Shown: positions 32,129-40,299, numbered from the stretch's first letter. The stretch: 64,000 nucleotides of DNA from Mycolicibacterium aurum (GCF_900637195.1 NZ_LR134356.1:744001-808000), one strand, 5' to 3'. The notes: generated by a model from the sequence alone, not told the origin. Numbers and translations: made by a program.

Positions 32129-32188
32129 GCGAGCGTGCGTGTCTGCGGCAGACACGCCGCCGAAAACCGGGACTTCTCGCACGCTCGC
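32129..32188. repeat. 60-bp palindromic repeat element, copy 2
   Basis: Same 60-base length and orientation as the copies at 19591 and 51571. The outer arms pair perfectly over 14 bases when flanking CCC/GGG are counted (CCCGCGAGCGTGCG with its complement). An inner GTGTCTGC/GCAGACAC palindrome is also perfect in this copy. It lies between the convergent genes ending at 32110 and 32210, where a shared terminator would be expected. Confidence 0.85.
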
Positions 32189-32209
32189 GGGCGCCGACCG
32201 GGTGCTTCG

Positions 32210-33466
32210 CTACGTCCCCAGGGCCTGAGCGGCCTTGTTGCGCAATACCTCGCGCTCGCGTTCGTTGTCGACTAGTTCGGCCGCGCGCTCGAATGCCGCC
32301 GCCGCCTCGGCGCTGCGGCCCAGCCGGGACAGCAATTCGCCACGCACGCTCGGGATCAGGTAGGAACCGTCGAGGCCCTGAAGGCGGTCGACGATCGCCA
32401 GCGCATCCGGCGGCCCGTTCTGGGGGTCGGCCATCGCTACAGCGATGGCACGATTGAGTTGCACGACGGGTGACGGCGCCAGGGTCAGCAGTGCGTCATA
32501 GAGCGACACGATGCGGGCCCAGTCGGTGTCCGCCGCGGTCGGGGCGACAGCATGGCATTCCGCAAGCGCCGCCTGCAACGTGTAGTTGCCCCATCCGGTG
32601 CCGCTGCGCTGCAGCAGATCTGACGCATGCTGCAGAGACGCCACACCCCGCTGGATCTGTGCACGGTCCCAGGTGGCGCGGTTCTGTTGTTCGAGCAGGA
32701 TCGGTGCGCCGTCGCGGTCGGTGCGCGCCCGCAGCCGTGAGGACTGGAACTCCATCAGCGCCACCAGGCCGTGCACCTCTGCCTCGTCGGGGGTCAGCGC
32801 GGCCAGCACCCGACCCAGACGCAGTGCCTCGCTGCACAATTCGTCCCGGATCCACCTCGGGCCCGACGAGGCCGAATATCCCTCGTTGAACACCAGGTAG
32901 ATGACGCTGAGCACCGACGACAGCCGGGCGGGGAAATCGGCACGCCCCGGAACCTCGAACGGCACACCGGCCAAAGCCTTCTTGGCACGCACGATGCGTT
33001 GCGCAACTGTCGCTTTTGGAACCAGAAAGGCGTTGGCGATCTCGTCGGTGGTCAGCCCGCCGACCACCCGCAACGTCAGCGCGATCTGGTTCTCGCGCGA
33101 CAACGACGGGTGCGCCGCCATGAAGATCAGTCGTAGGACGTCGTCGTCGATGCGGTCCGGGTCCCACGGATCGTCGACGTGGCTCTCCAGGTCCCGGGCC
33201 AGGACGGCGTACTTGGCGTCGAGGTTGTCCTGCCTGCGCCAGTGATCGATGGCCTTACGCTTGGCGATCGCGGTCAGCCACGCGCCCGGATTGCGCGGAA
33301 CGCCCTCGCCGGGCCACTGCGTGAGCGCGGCGAGCAGTGCCTCCTGGGCCAGGTCCTCGGCCAGCCCGACATCGCCGACGGCGCGGGTCAGCGTGGCGAC
33401 GATCTTTGCCGACTCCATCCGCCACACCGCGTCGACGGTGTGTTGCACGGTGTCGGGTGCGGGCAC
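32210..33466 (-). CDS. ECF42-type RNA polymerase sigma factor with long C-terminal (DUF6596/TPR-like) extension
   Basis: The 418-residue protein starts at GTG 33466. Residues 1-170 hold sigma region 2 (LAEDLAQEALLAALTQWP, then PRNPGAWLTAIAKRKAIDHW) and region 4 (LTLRVVGGLTTDEIANAFLV and VAQRIVRAKKAL). About 240 residues follow, including YLVFNEGY and LNRAIAVAMADPQNGP, the TPR-like C-terminal domain of ECF42 factors. ECF42 genes usually lie next to a DGPF/YCII gene that they control; here that gene is at 37165, about 3.7 kb away on the same strand. No anti-sigma factor gene is adjacent, as expected for this group. Confidence 0.9.
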   Translation of the reverse strand: MPAPDTVQHTVDAVWRMESAKIVATLTRAVGDVGLAEDLAQEALLAALTQWPGEGVPRNPGAWLTAIAKRKAIDHWRRQDNLDAKYAVLARDLESHVDDPWDPDRIDDDVLRLIFMAAHPSLSRENQIALTLRVVGGLTTDEIANAFLVPKATVAQRIVRAKKALAGVPFEVPGRADFPARLSSVLSVIYLVFNEGYSASSGPRWIRDELCSEALRLGRVLAALTPDEAEVHGLVALMEFQSSRLRARTDRDGAPILLEQQNRATWDRAQIQRGVASLQHASDLLQRSGTGWGNYTLQAALAECHAVAPTAADTDWARIVSLYDALLTLAPSPVVQLNRAIAVAMADPQNGPPDALAIVDRLQGLDGSYLIPSVRGELLSRLGRSAEAAAAFERAAELVDNEREREVLRNKAAQALGT

Positions 33467-33508
33467 GCTCCCATTGTGGGCGAGAGTGGCCCCGCGCGGG
33501 GCCACCCG

Positions 33509-34747
33509 TCAGACGTAGCGGGCGCGCCCGGCCATCGCTCCCGCGACGATCTGGACGACGTAGACCGCCAGGAACATCAGCCACGGCACCGTCCAGCCGT
33601 GCGATACGTCGTGGAGCATGCCGAACAGAAAAGGCCCTGTTCCTGCGAACAGGTAGCCGAATCCCTGTGCCATGCCGGACAACTGCGCGGTATCCCCGGC
33701 GGTGCGGGCCCGCAGCGCGATCACCGCCAGCGCCACCGAGAAGGCGCCCATCCCGACGCCGATGAGTACGCTCCACAGGACGGGTTGGGCGGCGGGTGCC
33801 AGCATCACGCCCAGCGCGCCCGCGAAGCCCACCACGCCGAGGCCGACGATCCAGCCGCTCTGGTTGCGGTTGCGCGCCGCCAGCGGTGAGATCACCAGCG
33901 CCACAGGCACCCCGACGAGCGACGTCAAACCGACGAGGAGACCGGCATTGACTTTGTCGACCCCGTTGTCGATGAACACCTGAGGCAGCCAACCCATCAC
34001 GATGTAGGCCATGAACGCCTGGCTGCCGAAGAACAGTGTGACGGTCCACGCGAGCCGGCTGCGCAGCAGCGAGCGTCGCTCATGGGCGGGCACCACGTTG
34101 GCCGCCCACGTGCCGCGGTGGCGCATCGATGCCGGGATCCAGAACGCCAGCGCCAGCATCGCCGCCACGGCCCACGCCGCCAGGGCGGAACGCCAGCCGC
34201 CCAACGGTTCTTCGAGGCCGGGTGTGATCGCGGAGCCCAGCGCCCCGCCGCCCTGCAGCGCCGCGGTGTAGATACCGGTCATCAGGCCGACCCGGGCAGG
34301 GAATGAGCCCTTGATGACAACGGGGATGAGCACGTTGATCAGCGCGATACCCGCGCAGGCGACGAACGTCGCGGCGATCACGGTGTGGGGACCGTCGATC
34401 ACCCGCAGCGCGAGGCCCGCGGTCAGGGCCACCATGGCCAGCGAGACGGTGCGGCCCAGACCGATTCGCGCCGACAGCCGCGGCGCGGCGAGACCGGCGG
34501 CCGCGAAACACAGCGCGGGCAGCGTGGTCAGCAGGCCGGCCCAGGTGGCGGAGACGCCGAGTTCGGCACGCATATCCCCGAGCAGCGGTGCGACGCTGGT
34601 GACGGCCGGACGCAGGTTGAGTGCGGTGAGGACGACGGCGATCGCGAGCAGGACCCCGCCCGCCACCGTCGGCACCCGGTCCCCGGCGGCATCGGAGGAG
34701 ACCTCGCCGCCCTGGAGCCCGTCGATGGCCTGCCGAGGAACGCTCAC
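33509..34747 (-). CDS. MFS transporter, CynX/NimT type
   Basis: The 412-residue protein has 12 predicted membrane helices, starting with VLLAIAVVLTALNLRPAVTS, the opening typical of the CynX/NimT (cyanate, 2-nitroimidazole) branch of the MFS. It begins at GTG 34747. The divergent GntR/FCD regulator at 34807, separated by only 59 bases, probably controls it. The solute is unknown; cyanate genes (cynS, cynT) are absent here. It ends 43 bases before the ECF sigma gene start, so read-through into that gene is possible. Confidence 0.87.
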   Translation of the reverse strand: MSVPRQAIDGLQGGEVSSDAAGDRVPTVAGGVLLAIAVVLTALNLRPAVTSVAPLLGDMRAELGVSATWAGLLTTLPALCFAAAGLAAPRLSARIGLGRTVSLAMVALTAGLALRVIDGPHTVIAATFVACAGIALINVLIPVVIKGSFPARVGLMTGIYTAALQGGGALGSAITPGLEEPLGGWRSALAAWAVAAMLALAFWIPASMRHRGTWAANVVPAHERRSLLRSRLAWTVTLFFGSQAFMAYIVMGWLPQVFIDNGVDKVNAGLLVGLTSLVGVPVALVISPLAARNRNQSGWIVGLGVVGFAGALGVMLAPAAQPVLWSVLIGVGMGAFSVALAVIALRARTAGDTAQLSGMAQGFGYLFAGTGPFLFGMLHDVSHGWTVPWLMFLAVYVVQIVAGAMAGRARYV

Positions 34748-34806
34748 CTTGCTAGGGTGCCATACATCCCATGATTGGTTGAAAACGATCGGCGAGAGGG
34801 GTTCCA

Positions 34807-35487
34807 GTGCCGCTGAGCACCGCGCGTCGGACCGGGCTCGTCGACCAGGTCATCGAGCAACTCCGGCAGGCCATCACCGCGGGCGAGTGGCCCGTCGGGC
34901 GACGCATCCCCAACGAAGCGGTGCTCGTGGAGTCACTCGGCGTCGGCCGCAATACCGTCCGTGAGGCGGTCCGCGCGCTCGCGCACGCCGGTCTTCTCGA
35001 CGTCCGGCAGGGCGACGGTACCTACGTGCGCGCCACCAGCGAGGTGTCGGGGGCGCTGCGCAGGCTGTACGGCGCAGAACTCCGGGATGTCCTGCAGGTA
35101 CGCCGCGCCTTGGAGGTGGAGGGGGCGCGGCTGGCGGCGACGAACGCCACCGCCGAGGACGTGGCCGGACTCCGGTCCCTCTTGGCGCGCAGGGACGAAT
35201 GCCTGGTCGCCGACGGCACCGACGAGTTCGCCCGCGCCGACGCCGACTTTCATCTTGCCGTCGTGCGGGCCTCCGGCAACCCCACGCTGACCGAGCTGTA
35301 CCGCGGTTTGATCGAGGCCATCACCGCGAGCGTGGCCACCACCCACGAGAAGCCGCTGGAGATCGTGGACCACGAGGTGCTGGTCCGCCACATCGCCGCC
35401 GGCGACGCCGTAGGGGCGGCTCGCACCGCGGGTGAGCTGATCGACGGCATCCTGACGGGTATCGGCTCAGCCGACGGAACGCCCTGA
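34807..35487 (+). CDS. GntR-family regulator, FadR/FCD subfamily
   Basis: The 226-residue protein has an N-terminal winged helix (about 8-75; PNEAVLVESLGVGRNTVREAVRALAHAGLL is split over the recognition helix) and an all-helical FCD effector domain (about 90-220; ADADFHLAVVRASGNP, HEVLVRHIAAGD with the His/Asp metal-site residues). Such regulators bind small organic acids or amino acids. It diverges from the CynX-type transporter gene and probably represses it from the 59-base gap. The last 21 bases overlap the end of fadD8 on the other strand. Confidence 0.88.
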   Translation: MPLSTARRTGLVDQVIEQLRQAITAGEWPVGRRIPNEAVLVESLGVGRNTVREAVRALAHAGLLDVRQGDGTYVRATSEVSGALRRLYGAELRDVLQVRRALEVEGARLAATNATAEDVAGLRSLLARRDECLVADGTDEFARADADFHLAVVRASGNPTLTELYRGLIEAITASVATTHEKPLEIVDHEVLVRHIAAGDAVGAARTAGELIDGILTGIGSADGTP

Positions 35488-37068
35488 ACCCTCCCAGAAC
35501 TGCTTACGGACCGCCTTCTTGTCCGGCTTGCCCAGCGCGGTGATCGGCACGGAATCGGCGATGACCACCTGCTTGGGTACGTGCACCGAACCCTTGCGCT
35601 CCTTCACCGACGCCTGGATCTCCGTGATCATCGCCGCGACGGCGGCCTCGTCAGAGGGAACATCGGGCCGCAGCACCACCACGGCCGTCACCGCCTCGCC
35701 CCACTTCTCGTCGGGGGTGCCGATCACGCACACCTGCGCGATCGACGGGTGTTCGGCCACAACGTCTTCCACCTCGCGGGGGAACACGTTGAAACCGCCG
35801 GTGACGATCATGTCCTTGGTGCGGTCGACGATGAAGTAGAAGCCGTCCTCGTCTTCGCGCGCCAGATCGCCGGTGTGCATCCAGCCGTCACGGAACGTCT
35901 CCGCCGTCGCCTCGGGCAGATTCCAGTACCCACCGGACAGCAGCGGGCCCGACACGCAGATCTCGCCGACCTCGCCCTGTGGCACCGGCTGGCCGTCCTC
36001 GCCGAGCAGTGCCACCCGCGCGAACAGCGTCGGGCGTCCGCAGGAGGTCAGCCGCTTCTCGTCGTGCTCCTTCTTGGCCAGGTAGGTGATCACCATCGGG
36101 GCCTCGGACTGGCCGTAGTACTGCGCGAAGATCGGGCCGAAGCGCTTGATCGCCTCGGCCAGCCGGACCGGGTTCATCGCCGAGGCGCCGTAGTACACCG
36201 TCTCCAGCGACGACAGGTCGCGTGTCTTCGAGTCGGGGTGGTCCATCAACGCGTAGATCATCGAGGGCACCAGCATCGTCGCGGTGATCTTCTGTTCCTC
36301 GATGACCCGCAGCACCTCGGCCGGATCGAACTTCGTCAACACGATCAGCTCGCCGCCCTTGACGATCACGGGCGTGAAGAACGCCGCGCCGGCGTGCGAC
36401 AGCGGGGTGCACATCAGGAAGCGCGGGTTCTCCGGCCACTCCCACTCGGCCAGCTGGACCGTCGTCATCGTGGTGATGGACTGCGTCGTGCCCATCACAC
36501 CCTTCGGCTTGCCGGTGGTGCCGCCGGTGTAGGTGAGGCCGCCGATGTTGTCGGGGGCCAGATCGGCGGCGACCAGCGGCTTGGGCGGGTACTTGGCCGC
36601 CTCGGCACTCAGGTCGACGGCCACCTCGGCCAGCTCGGGGGGGACCGGTCCGATGGTCAGAATCTGCTTGAGCGACGGCACCTTCTCCAGCAGGCCCAGC
36701 GCGCGTTCGACGAACATCGGGTTGGGATCGATGATCAGCGACGTCACCTCGGCGTCGGACAGCACGTAGGCGTGATCATCCAACGAGCCGAGAGGGTGTA
36801 GTGCGGTGCGCCGGAAGCCTTGGGTCTGGCTGGCGCCGATGATCATCAGCACCTCGGGCCGGTTCAGCGACAGCAGTCCCGATGCGCTTCCGGTGCCTGC
36901 CCCCAGCGCCTCGAACGCCTGGATGTACTGGCTGATGCGGTCGGCGAGCTCGCCGCCGGTCATGGTGGTGTCTCCGAGGAACAGCACCGGACGGTCCTTG
37001 TGGCGCTTGAGTGCGCCGACGGTCAGGTGGCCGGAGTGCAGGGGATGGCGCAGCAACTCATCACTCAT
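35467..37068 (-). CDS. fadD8: Acyl-CoA synthetase FadD8
   Basis: The 533-residue ANL enzyme matches Rv0551c in its opening (SDELLRHPLHSGHLTVGALK) and context. The P-loop reads YTGGTTGKPKG (about 180-190), with Gly in place of the usual Ser. A5 is YYGQSEAPM, A7 GWMHTGDLAR, and the C-terminal Lys is in ITALGKPDKK. It forms a CoA thioester of an unknown acid. A KstR-like palindrome lies 10 bases upstream of its start, which suggests control by the cholesterol-catabolism repressor. It converges with the GntR gene. Confidence 0.9.
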   Translation of the reverse strand: MSDELLRHPLHSGHLTVGALKRHKDRPVLFLGDTTMTGGELADRISQYIQAFEALGAGTGSASGLLSLNRPEVLMIIGASQTQGFRRTALHPLGSLDDHAYVLSDAEVTSLIIDPNPMFVERALGLLEKVPSLKQILTIGPVPPELAEVAVDLSAEAAKYPPKPLVAADLAPDNIGGLTYTGGTTGKPKGVMGTTQSITTMTTVQLAEWEWPENPRFLMCTPLSHAGAAFFTPVIVKGGELIVLTKFDPAEVLRVIEEQKITATMLVPSMIYALMDHPDSKTRDLSSLETVYYGASAMNPVRLAEAIKRFGPIFAQYYGQSEAPMVITYLAKKEHDEKRLTSCGRPTLFARVALLGEDGQPVPQGEVGEICVSGPLLSGGYWNLPEATAETFRDGWMHTGDLAREDEDGFYFIVDRTKDMIVTGGFNVFPREVEDVVAEHPSIAQVCVIGTPDEKWGEAVTAVVVLRPDVPSDEAAVAAMITEIQASVKERKGSVHVPKQVVIADSVPITALGKPDKKAVRKQFWEGSGRSVG

Positions 37069-37078
37069 ACCGACAGAC

Positions 37079-37092
37079 TAGAACGTGTTCCA
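37079..37092 (-). promoter_or_regulatory. KstR-like operator upstream of fadD8
   Basis: TAGAACGTGTTCCA matches every fixed base of the published KstR consensus TNNAACNNGTTNNA. It is placed 10 bases before the fadD8 start, where a bound repressor would block RNA polymerase. KstR represses sterol-degradation genes in mycobacteria and rhodococci until a steroid-CoA ligand is present. Binding here is inferred from the motif only. Confidence 0.65.
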
Positions 37093-37118
37093 ATTTCAGT
37101 CAGCAGGGTCCGGCGATT

Positions 37119-37159
37119 TGGGCGTGGTTGCCGCCGATCACCGACGACAACCACGCCCA
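37119..37159 (-). terminator. Stem-loop downstream of the DGPF/YCII gene
   Basis: TGGGCGTGGTTG (37119-37130) and CAACCACGCCCA (37148-37159) are perfect 12-base complements with a 17-base loop. The stem begins six bases after the stop of the minus-strand YCII gene, the normal position for a terminator. A T-run is lacking, as is common in mycobacteria. It also insulates the fadD8 promoter. Confidence 0.75.
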
Positions 37160-37164
37160 CGTCT

Positions 37165-37581
37165 CTAGATCAGCCCGTCCTTCTTCCACTGCAGCTCCTT
37201 CTGGACCCATTCGTTGTCCTGCGGGAACTCCTCGGTCTCGGTGACGCGGCGCACCTCGAGGCGGGCGCCCGGCCCCAGCGGGCATTTCAGCGCCCACTGC
37301 TTGGCCTCCTCTTTCGATGAGACCCCGAGCATCCAGAAGCCGTTGAACAGCTCCTTGGCCTCGGTGTACGGACCGTCGGTGACCACGGGGGCGTCGGTGT
37401 CGAAGTTCACGACGAAGCCGTCCTCGGGACCGGCCAGGCCCTCACCGGCCAGCAGCACACCGGCCTTGATCAGCTCCTCGTTGTAGCGGCCCATGGCGGC
37501 GATGACGTCGTTGAAGTCGACGTTCTCCATGTTCTGTTCGGCCTCGGGCGTCGACCGCAGGATCAGCATGTAGCGGGTCAT
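37165..37581 (-). CDS. DGPF/YCII-domain protein (ECF42 partner)
   Basis: The 138-residue protein starts at ATG 37581, with GAAGGAG about eight bases upstream. It has RYMLILRST, then VTDGPYTEAKELFNGFWML (the DGP(F/Y) motif, about 82-85) and EVRRVTETEEFP, typical of YCII-related DGPF proteins. Such proteins are the usual target of ECF42 sigma factors. Their function is unknown; the ferredoxin-like fold is related to the YciI enzyme. A candidate ECF42 promoter (37647-37673) lies upstream and a hairpin at 37608-37637 would be in its leader. The longer frame to 37809 is not needed. Confidence 0.88.
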   Translation of the reverse strand: MTRYMLILRSTPEAEQNMENVDFNDVIAAMGRYNEELIKAGVLLAGEGLAGPEDGFVVNFDTDAPVVTDGPYTEAKELFNGFWMLGVSSKEEAKQWALKCPLGPGARLEVRRVTETEEFPQDNEWVQKELQWKKDGLI

Positions 37582-37607
37582 CTCGTGTCTCCTTCTTCTC
37601 GGTGGGA

Positions 37608-37637
37608 AGGGCCCCTCCAGTCTCGTCCAGGGGCCCT
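37608..37637 (-). other. Leader hairpin before the DGPF/YCII gene
   Basis: AGGGCCCCT (37608-37616) and AGGGGCCCT (37629-37637) are perfect 9-base complements around a 12-base loop. If transcription starts at the candidate ECF42 promoter just upstream, this hairpin lies within the 5' leader, 27 bases before the start codon. It could affect mRNA stability or translation, or serve as a terminator for antisense transcription. Confidence 0.5.
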
Positions 37638-37646
37638 CACCACGAC

Positions 37647-37673
37647 GTCGAACGTGAAGGCCCGAAATCGACA
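37647..37673 (-). promoter_or_regulatory. Candidate ECF42 promoter of the DGPF/YCII gene
   Basis: On the minus strand TGTCGA (37673-37668) is followed after 17 bases by CGAC (37650-37647), overlapped by CGTC. The reported ECF42 target motif is TGTCGA at -35 and CGAC/CGTC at -10. Its place about 66 bases before the start codon fits. The rest of the 239-base gap 37582-37820 holds the leader hairpin and the untyped upstream region of the FadD gene. Confidence 0.6.
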
Positions 37674-37820
37674 CGGCACCGAGAAAAACATTCTCGACGC
37701 GTCCCGCGGTGGCGGCCGGGAGACTCCCACCACCGGGCCACGGTCGCCGATCGGCACCGCCAGGTACGTATCGGGCAAATCCGATCAGCGGCGACGGCTT
37801 GCATGGCACGCTTGTCGACC

Positions 37821-39383
37821 ATGGCCGATCTGACCGAACCTCGATTCCTCGACGAGCGACTCGCCCACTGGGCGAGCGTCACCCCGGACGCCGAAGCGAT
37901 GGACTATCTCCACCGGTCATGGACCTGGTCGCAGTGGAATGACCGTGTGCGCCGACTGGCCGGTGCGCTCACCGAACGCGGCGTCCGGCGCGGCGACGTC
38001 GTGGCCTTCCTCGACAAGAACCACCCGGCGTGCGTCGAGCTGACGTTCGCCGCCGCGTCGCTGGGGGCCGCCAACGCGATCATCAACTTCCGGCTGGCCG
38101 CCGACGAGCTCGACTATGTGCTCAACGATTCCGGCGCCAAGCTGCTCATCGTCGGCGAGGAGTTCGCGCCGTCGATCGAAAAGATCCGCGACAAGCTCTC
38201 CCACATCGAGCACGTCATCTCCGTCACACCCGAGGGCGACGACGACTACGAGGCGATGCTGGAGTCGTCGACCCCGGTCGAGCGGTCCGACGACGTCGAT
38301 CCGGGCGACGTCTGCATCCTGATGTACTCCTCGGGAACGACGGGACGGCCCAAGGGGGTGGAACTCACCCAGGCCAACCTCATCGCCCACACCGTCAACG
38401 CCCACGAGGGGTTCGAGTTCGACGAGGGCGACAAGAACATGGTGGCGATGCCGCTGTTCCACGTCGGCGGATCGTCCTACGTGCAGTTCGGGATCCACGA
38501 CGGCTTCCCGAGTGTGATGACGCGCGACGTCGACGGCATGACGCTGGCCGGGGCCATCCTCAAAGGCGCCAACCGCACCTTCCTGGTGCCGGCCGTGCTG
38601 GCCAAGGTGCTCGAATCGGGTGAGGACGCCGTCAAGCTCTTCGGTGCGCTCAAGACGTTCGCCTACGGCGCGTCGCCGATGCCGCTGCCACTGCTGCGCG
38701 CGGCGCTGAAGGCGTGGCCCGACACCGATTTCATGCAGGCCTACGGCCTCACCGAGGTGTGCGGGGTGATCAGCCATCTGCTTCCGGAGGCGCACCGCGA
38801 CCCGGGTAGGGAGGAGCGGCTCTCCAGCGCGGGCACGTTGGTGCCCAACGCCGAGGTCCGGGTCGTCGATCCGGACACACTCGAGGACGTGCCCACCGGC
38901 GAACAGGGTGAATTGTGGTTCCGCACACCGCAGTTGATGAAGGGCTACCACAACAAGCCGGAGGCGACCGCCGAGGCGATCACCGAGGACGGCTGGTTCC
39001 GGACCGGTGACGTGGGCCGCGTGGACGACGGCGGCTACATCTTCGTCGAGGACCGGCTCAAGGACATGATCATCTCCGGTGGCGAGAACATCTACTCCAT
39101 CGAGGTGGAACGGGTGCTGGCCGAGCACGCGGCCGTCGTCGAGGTTGCGGTGATCGGGGTTCCCGACGACAAGTGGGGCGAGGTCGTCAAGGCGGTGGTG
39201 GTGATCGAGGGGGAGGCCTCCGAATCCGAGCTGATCGCGTTCGCCCGCGAACGCCTGGCGGCCTACAAATGCCCCAAGACGGTCGACACCACCGATGAGC
39301 TGCCGCGCAACCCCACCGGCAAGATCCTGAAAAAGGAACTGCGCAAGCCACATTGGGATGGACGCGACCGCGCCAACGTCTGA
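37821..39383 (+). CDS. Acyl-CoA synthetase (FadD family)
   Basis: The 520-residue ANL ligase starts at ATG 37821 (another ATG at 37803 is in frame). It has the P-loop YSSGTTGRPKG (about 168-178), AYGLTEVCG, GWFRTGDVGR, the EDRLKDMIISGGENIYS hinge and the C-terminal NPTGKILKK with the catalytic Lys. It activates an acid to its CoA ester; similarity to several fatty and aromatic acid ligases does not fix the substrate. It is followed after about 170 bases by the guanidine riboswitch and SMR genes, with no sign of shared function. Confidence 0.9.
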   Translation: MADLTEPRFLDERLAHWASVTPDAEAMDYLHRSWTWSQWNDRVRRLAGALTERGVRRGDVVAFLDKNHPACVELTFAAASLGAANAIINFRLAADELDYVLNDSGAKLLIVGEEFAPSIEKIRDKLSHIEHVISVTPEGDDDYEAMLESSTPVERSDDVDPGDVCILMYSSGTTGRPKGVELTQANLIAHTVNAHEGFEFDEGDKNMVAMPLFHVGGSSYVQFGIHDGFPSVMTRDVDGMTLAGAILKGANRTFLVPAVLAKVLESGEDAVKLFGALKTFAYGASPMPLPLLRAALKAWPDTDFMQAYGLTEVCGVISHLLPEAHRDPGREERLSSAGTLVPNAEVRVVDPDTLEDVPTGEQGELWFRTPQLMKGYHNKPEATAEAITEDGWFRTGDVGRVDDGGYIFVEDRLKDMIISGGENIYSIEVERVLAEHAAVVEVAVIGVPDDKWGEVVKAVVVIEGEASESELIAFARERLAAYKCPKTVDTTDELPRNPTGKILKKELRKPHWDGRDRANV

Positions 39384-39461
39384 GTGAGCTACGCCCGGCA
39401 ACCCCGTGGAGATTCCCGTCACCATGTGTTACCGGGACATGACGATCACGAAACCCGTGTG

Positions 39462-39467
39462 TAACGT
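39462..39467 (+). promoter_or_regulatory. Likely -10 box of the guanidine exporter operon
   Basis: TAACGT fits the mycobacterial -10 consensus TANNNT and lies about 28 bases upstream of the riboswitch aptamer, so a transcript starting near 39474 would contain the whole aptamer. No convincing -35 hexamer is seen, which is usual for mycobacterial promoters. Confidence 0.4.
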
Positions 39468-39494
39468 GGCTGGCGTGGCGCCTGATCCTGGGTG

Positions 39495-39552
39495 TCAGCG
39501 GACGAGGGAGCAGTACCCGCAGCGACAAGACTGACTCGTAGGAGGGTCTTGT
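39495..39552 (+). promoter_or_regulatory. Guanidine-III (ykkC-III) riboswitch with expression platform
   Basis: The order GCGG, ACGAGG, GAGCAGT, AC, CCGC, AGCG, ACAAG, ACTGACTC (39498-39537) matches the ykkC-III pseudoknot aptamer. P1 pairs GCGG (39498-39501) with CCGC (39517-39520); the pseudoknot pairs GAGCAGT (39508-39514) with ACTGACTC (39530-39537, one bulge). ACGAGG and ACAAG are the conserved ligand-site segments. Downstream, ACAAGAC (39525-39531) can instead pair with GTCTTGT (39546-39552), enclosing the GGAGG ribosome binding site and the GTG start. Guanidinium should therefore free the start site. The downstream genes encode SMR transporters, the usual targets. Confidence 0.93.
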
Positions 39553-39865
39553 GGCATGGCTGGTTCTCGTGGTCAGTGGAGTGCTCGAAGCCACGTGGGC
39601 GACGGCGCTCGGCATGTCCGACAACTTCCGACGCCGGCTGCCGACCGTGGTGTTTGCGGTGGCGCTGCCCGTCAGCATGGCTGGTCTGGCGTATTCGATG
39701 ACCTCGCTCCCGACGGGCACGGCCTACGCGGTGTGGGTCGGGATCGGTGCGACGCTGACGGTGGGGTGGGCGATCCTGACCAAGAAGGAAACCGCCTCCA
39801 CCGCAAGGGTTTTGCTGCTGGCGCTGCTGGTGGGCAGTGTCGTGGGACTCAAGGCCGTGAGCTGA
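39551..39865 (+). CDS. SMR-family guanidinium exporter subunit (SugE/Gdx-like), first of pair
   Basis: The 104-residue protein starts at GTG 39551 right behind GGAGG. It has four membrane helices. Glu13 in VLEATWA is the SMR binding-site acid, and LPTGTAYAVWVGIGA (about 54-68) is the Gdx/SugE signature that separates guanidinium exporters from promiscuous EmrE-type pumps. It should swap protons for guanidinium at the membrane. It is under the guanidine-III riboswitch, which strongly supports this substrate. The second SMR gene begins three bases after its stop, suggesting a heterodimer. Confidence 0.92.
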   Translation: MAWLVLVVSGVLEATWATALGMSDNFRRRLPTVVFAVALPVSMAGLAYSMTSLPTGTAYAVWVGIGATLTVGWAILTKKETASTARVLLLALLVGSVVGLKAVS

Positions 39866-39867
39866 CC

Positions 39868-40245
39868 GTGGCATGGTTCGTCCTGATCGTCAGCGCCGTC
39901 CTCGAGGCGGCGTGGGCCACGGCGCTCGGCAAGACCGACGGCTTCACGGCTCCGGTGGCCACAGCGGTCTTCCTCATCGCCCTGCCGGCCAGTCTCGGCG
40001 GGCTCGCGTGGGCGGCCACACACATCCCGATCGGCTCGGCCTATGCGGTATGGACCGGCCTCGGGGCCGCGTTGACCGTCGGCTACGCGATGCTCTCCGG
40101 TGACGAGGCCGCGTCGCTGGGCAGGGCGGTCTTCCTCACCGGGATCATCGCCGCGGTGGTCGGCCTCAAGCTGCTTCCGTCCGAGGCCGGGGCGCCAGCC
40201 GAGCACGACGAGCGTCCCAGGGAGTACGCGACGGCCGGTCGATAA
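39868..40245 (+). CDS. SMR-family guanidinium exporter subunit (SugE/Gdx-like), second of pair
   Basis: The 125-residue protein from GTG 39868 is a paralogue of the preceding gene with the same Glu13 (VLEAAWA) and IPIGSAYAVWTGLGA signature. Its C-terminus is about 20 residues longer and polar (ending near PREYATAGR). Tandem SMR genes with slightly different ends often work as heterodimers in which each subunit takes the opposite orientation. It is the last gene of the riboswitch-controlled unit; menC follows after about 55 bases and could be read through, which would be accidental. Confidence 0.9.
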   Translation: MAWFVLIVSAVLEAAWATALGKTDGFTAPVATAVFLIALPASLGGLAWAATHIPIGSAYAVWTGLGAALTVGYAMLSGDEAASLGRAVFLTGIIAAVVGLKLLPSEAGAPAEHDERPREYATAGR

Positions 40246-40299
40246 CCCCCGCGGGGACCCCGGTTGTCGCTGCCGGGCACGGTGCCGCACGATGGCGTC

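Noticed and set aside
34748..34806. Possible GntR operator in the transporter/GntR gap
   Set aside because: No clear TGGT-N(3-4)-ACCA-type palindrome was found, although regulation from this gap is likely.
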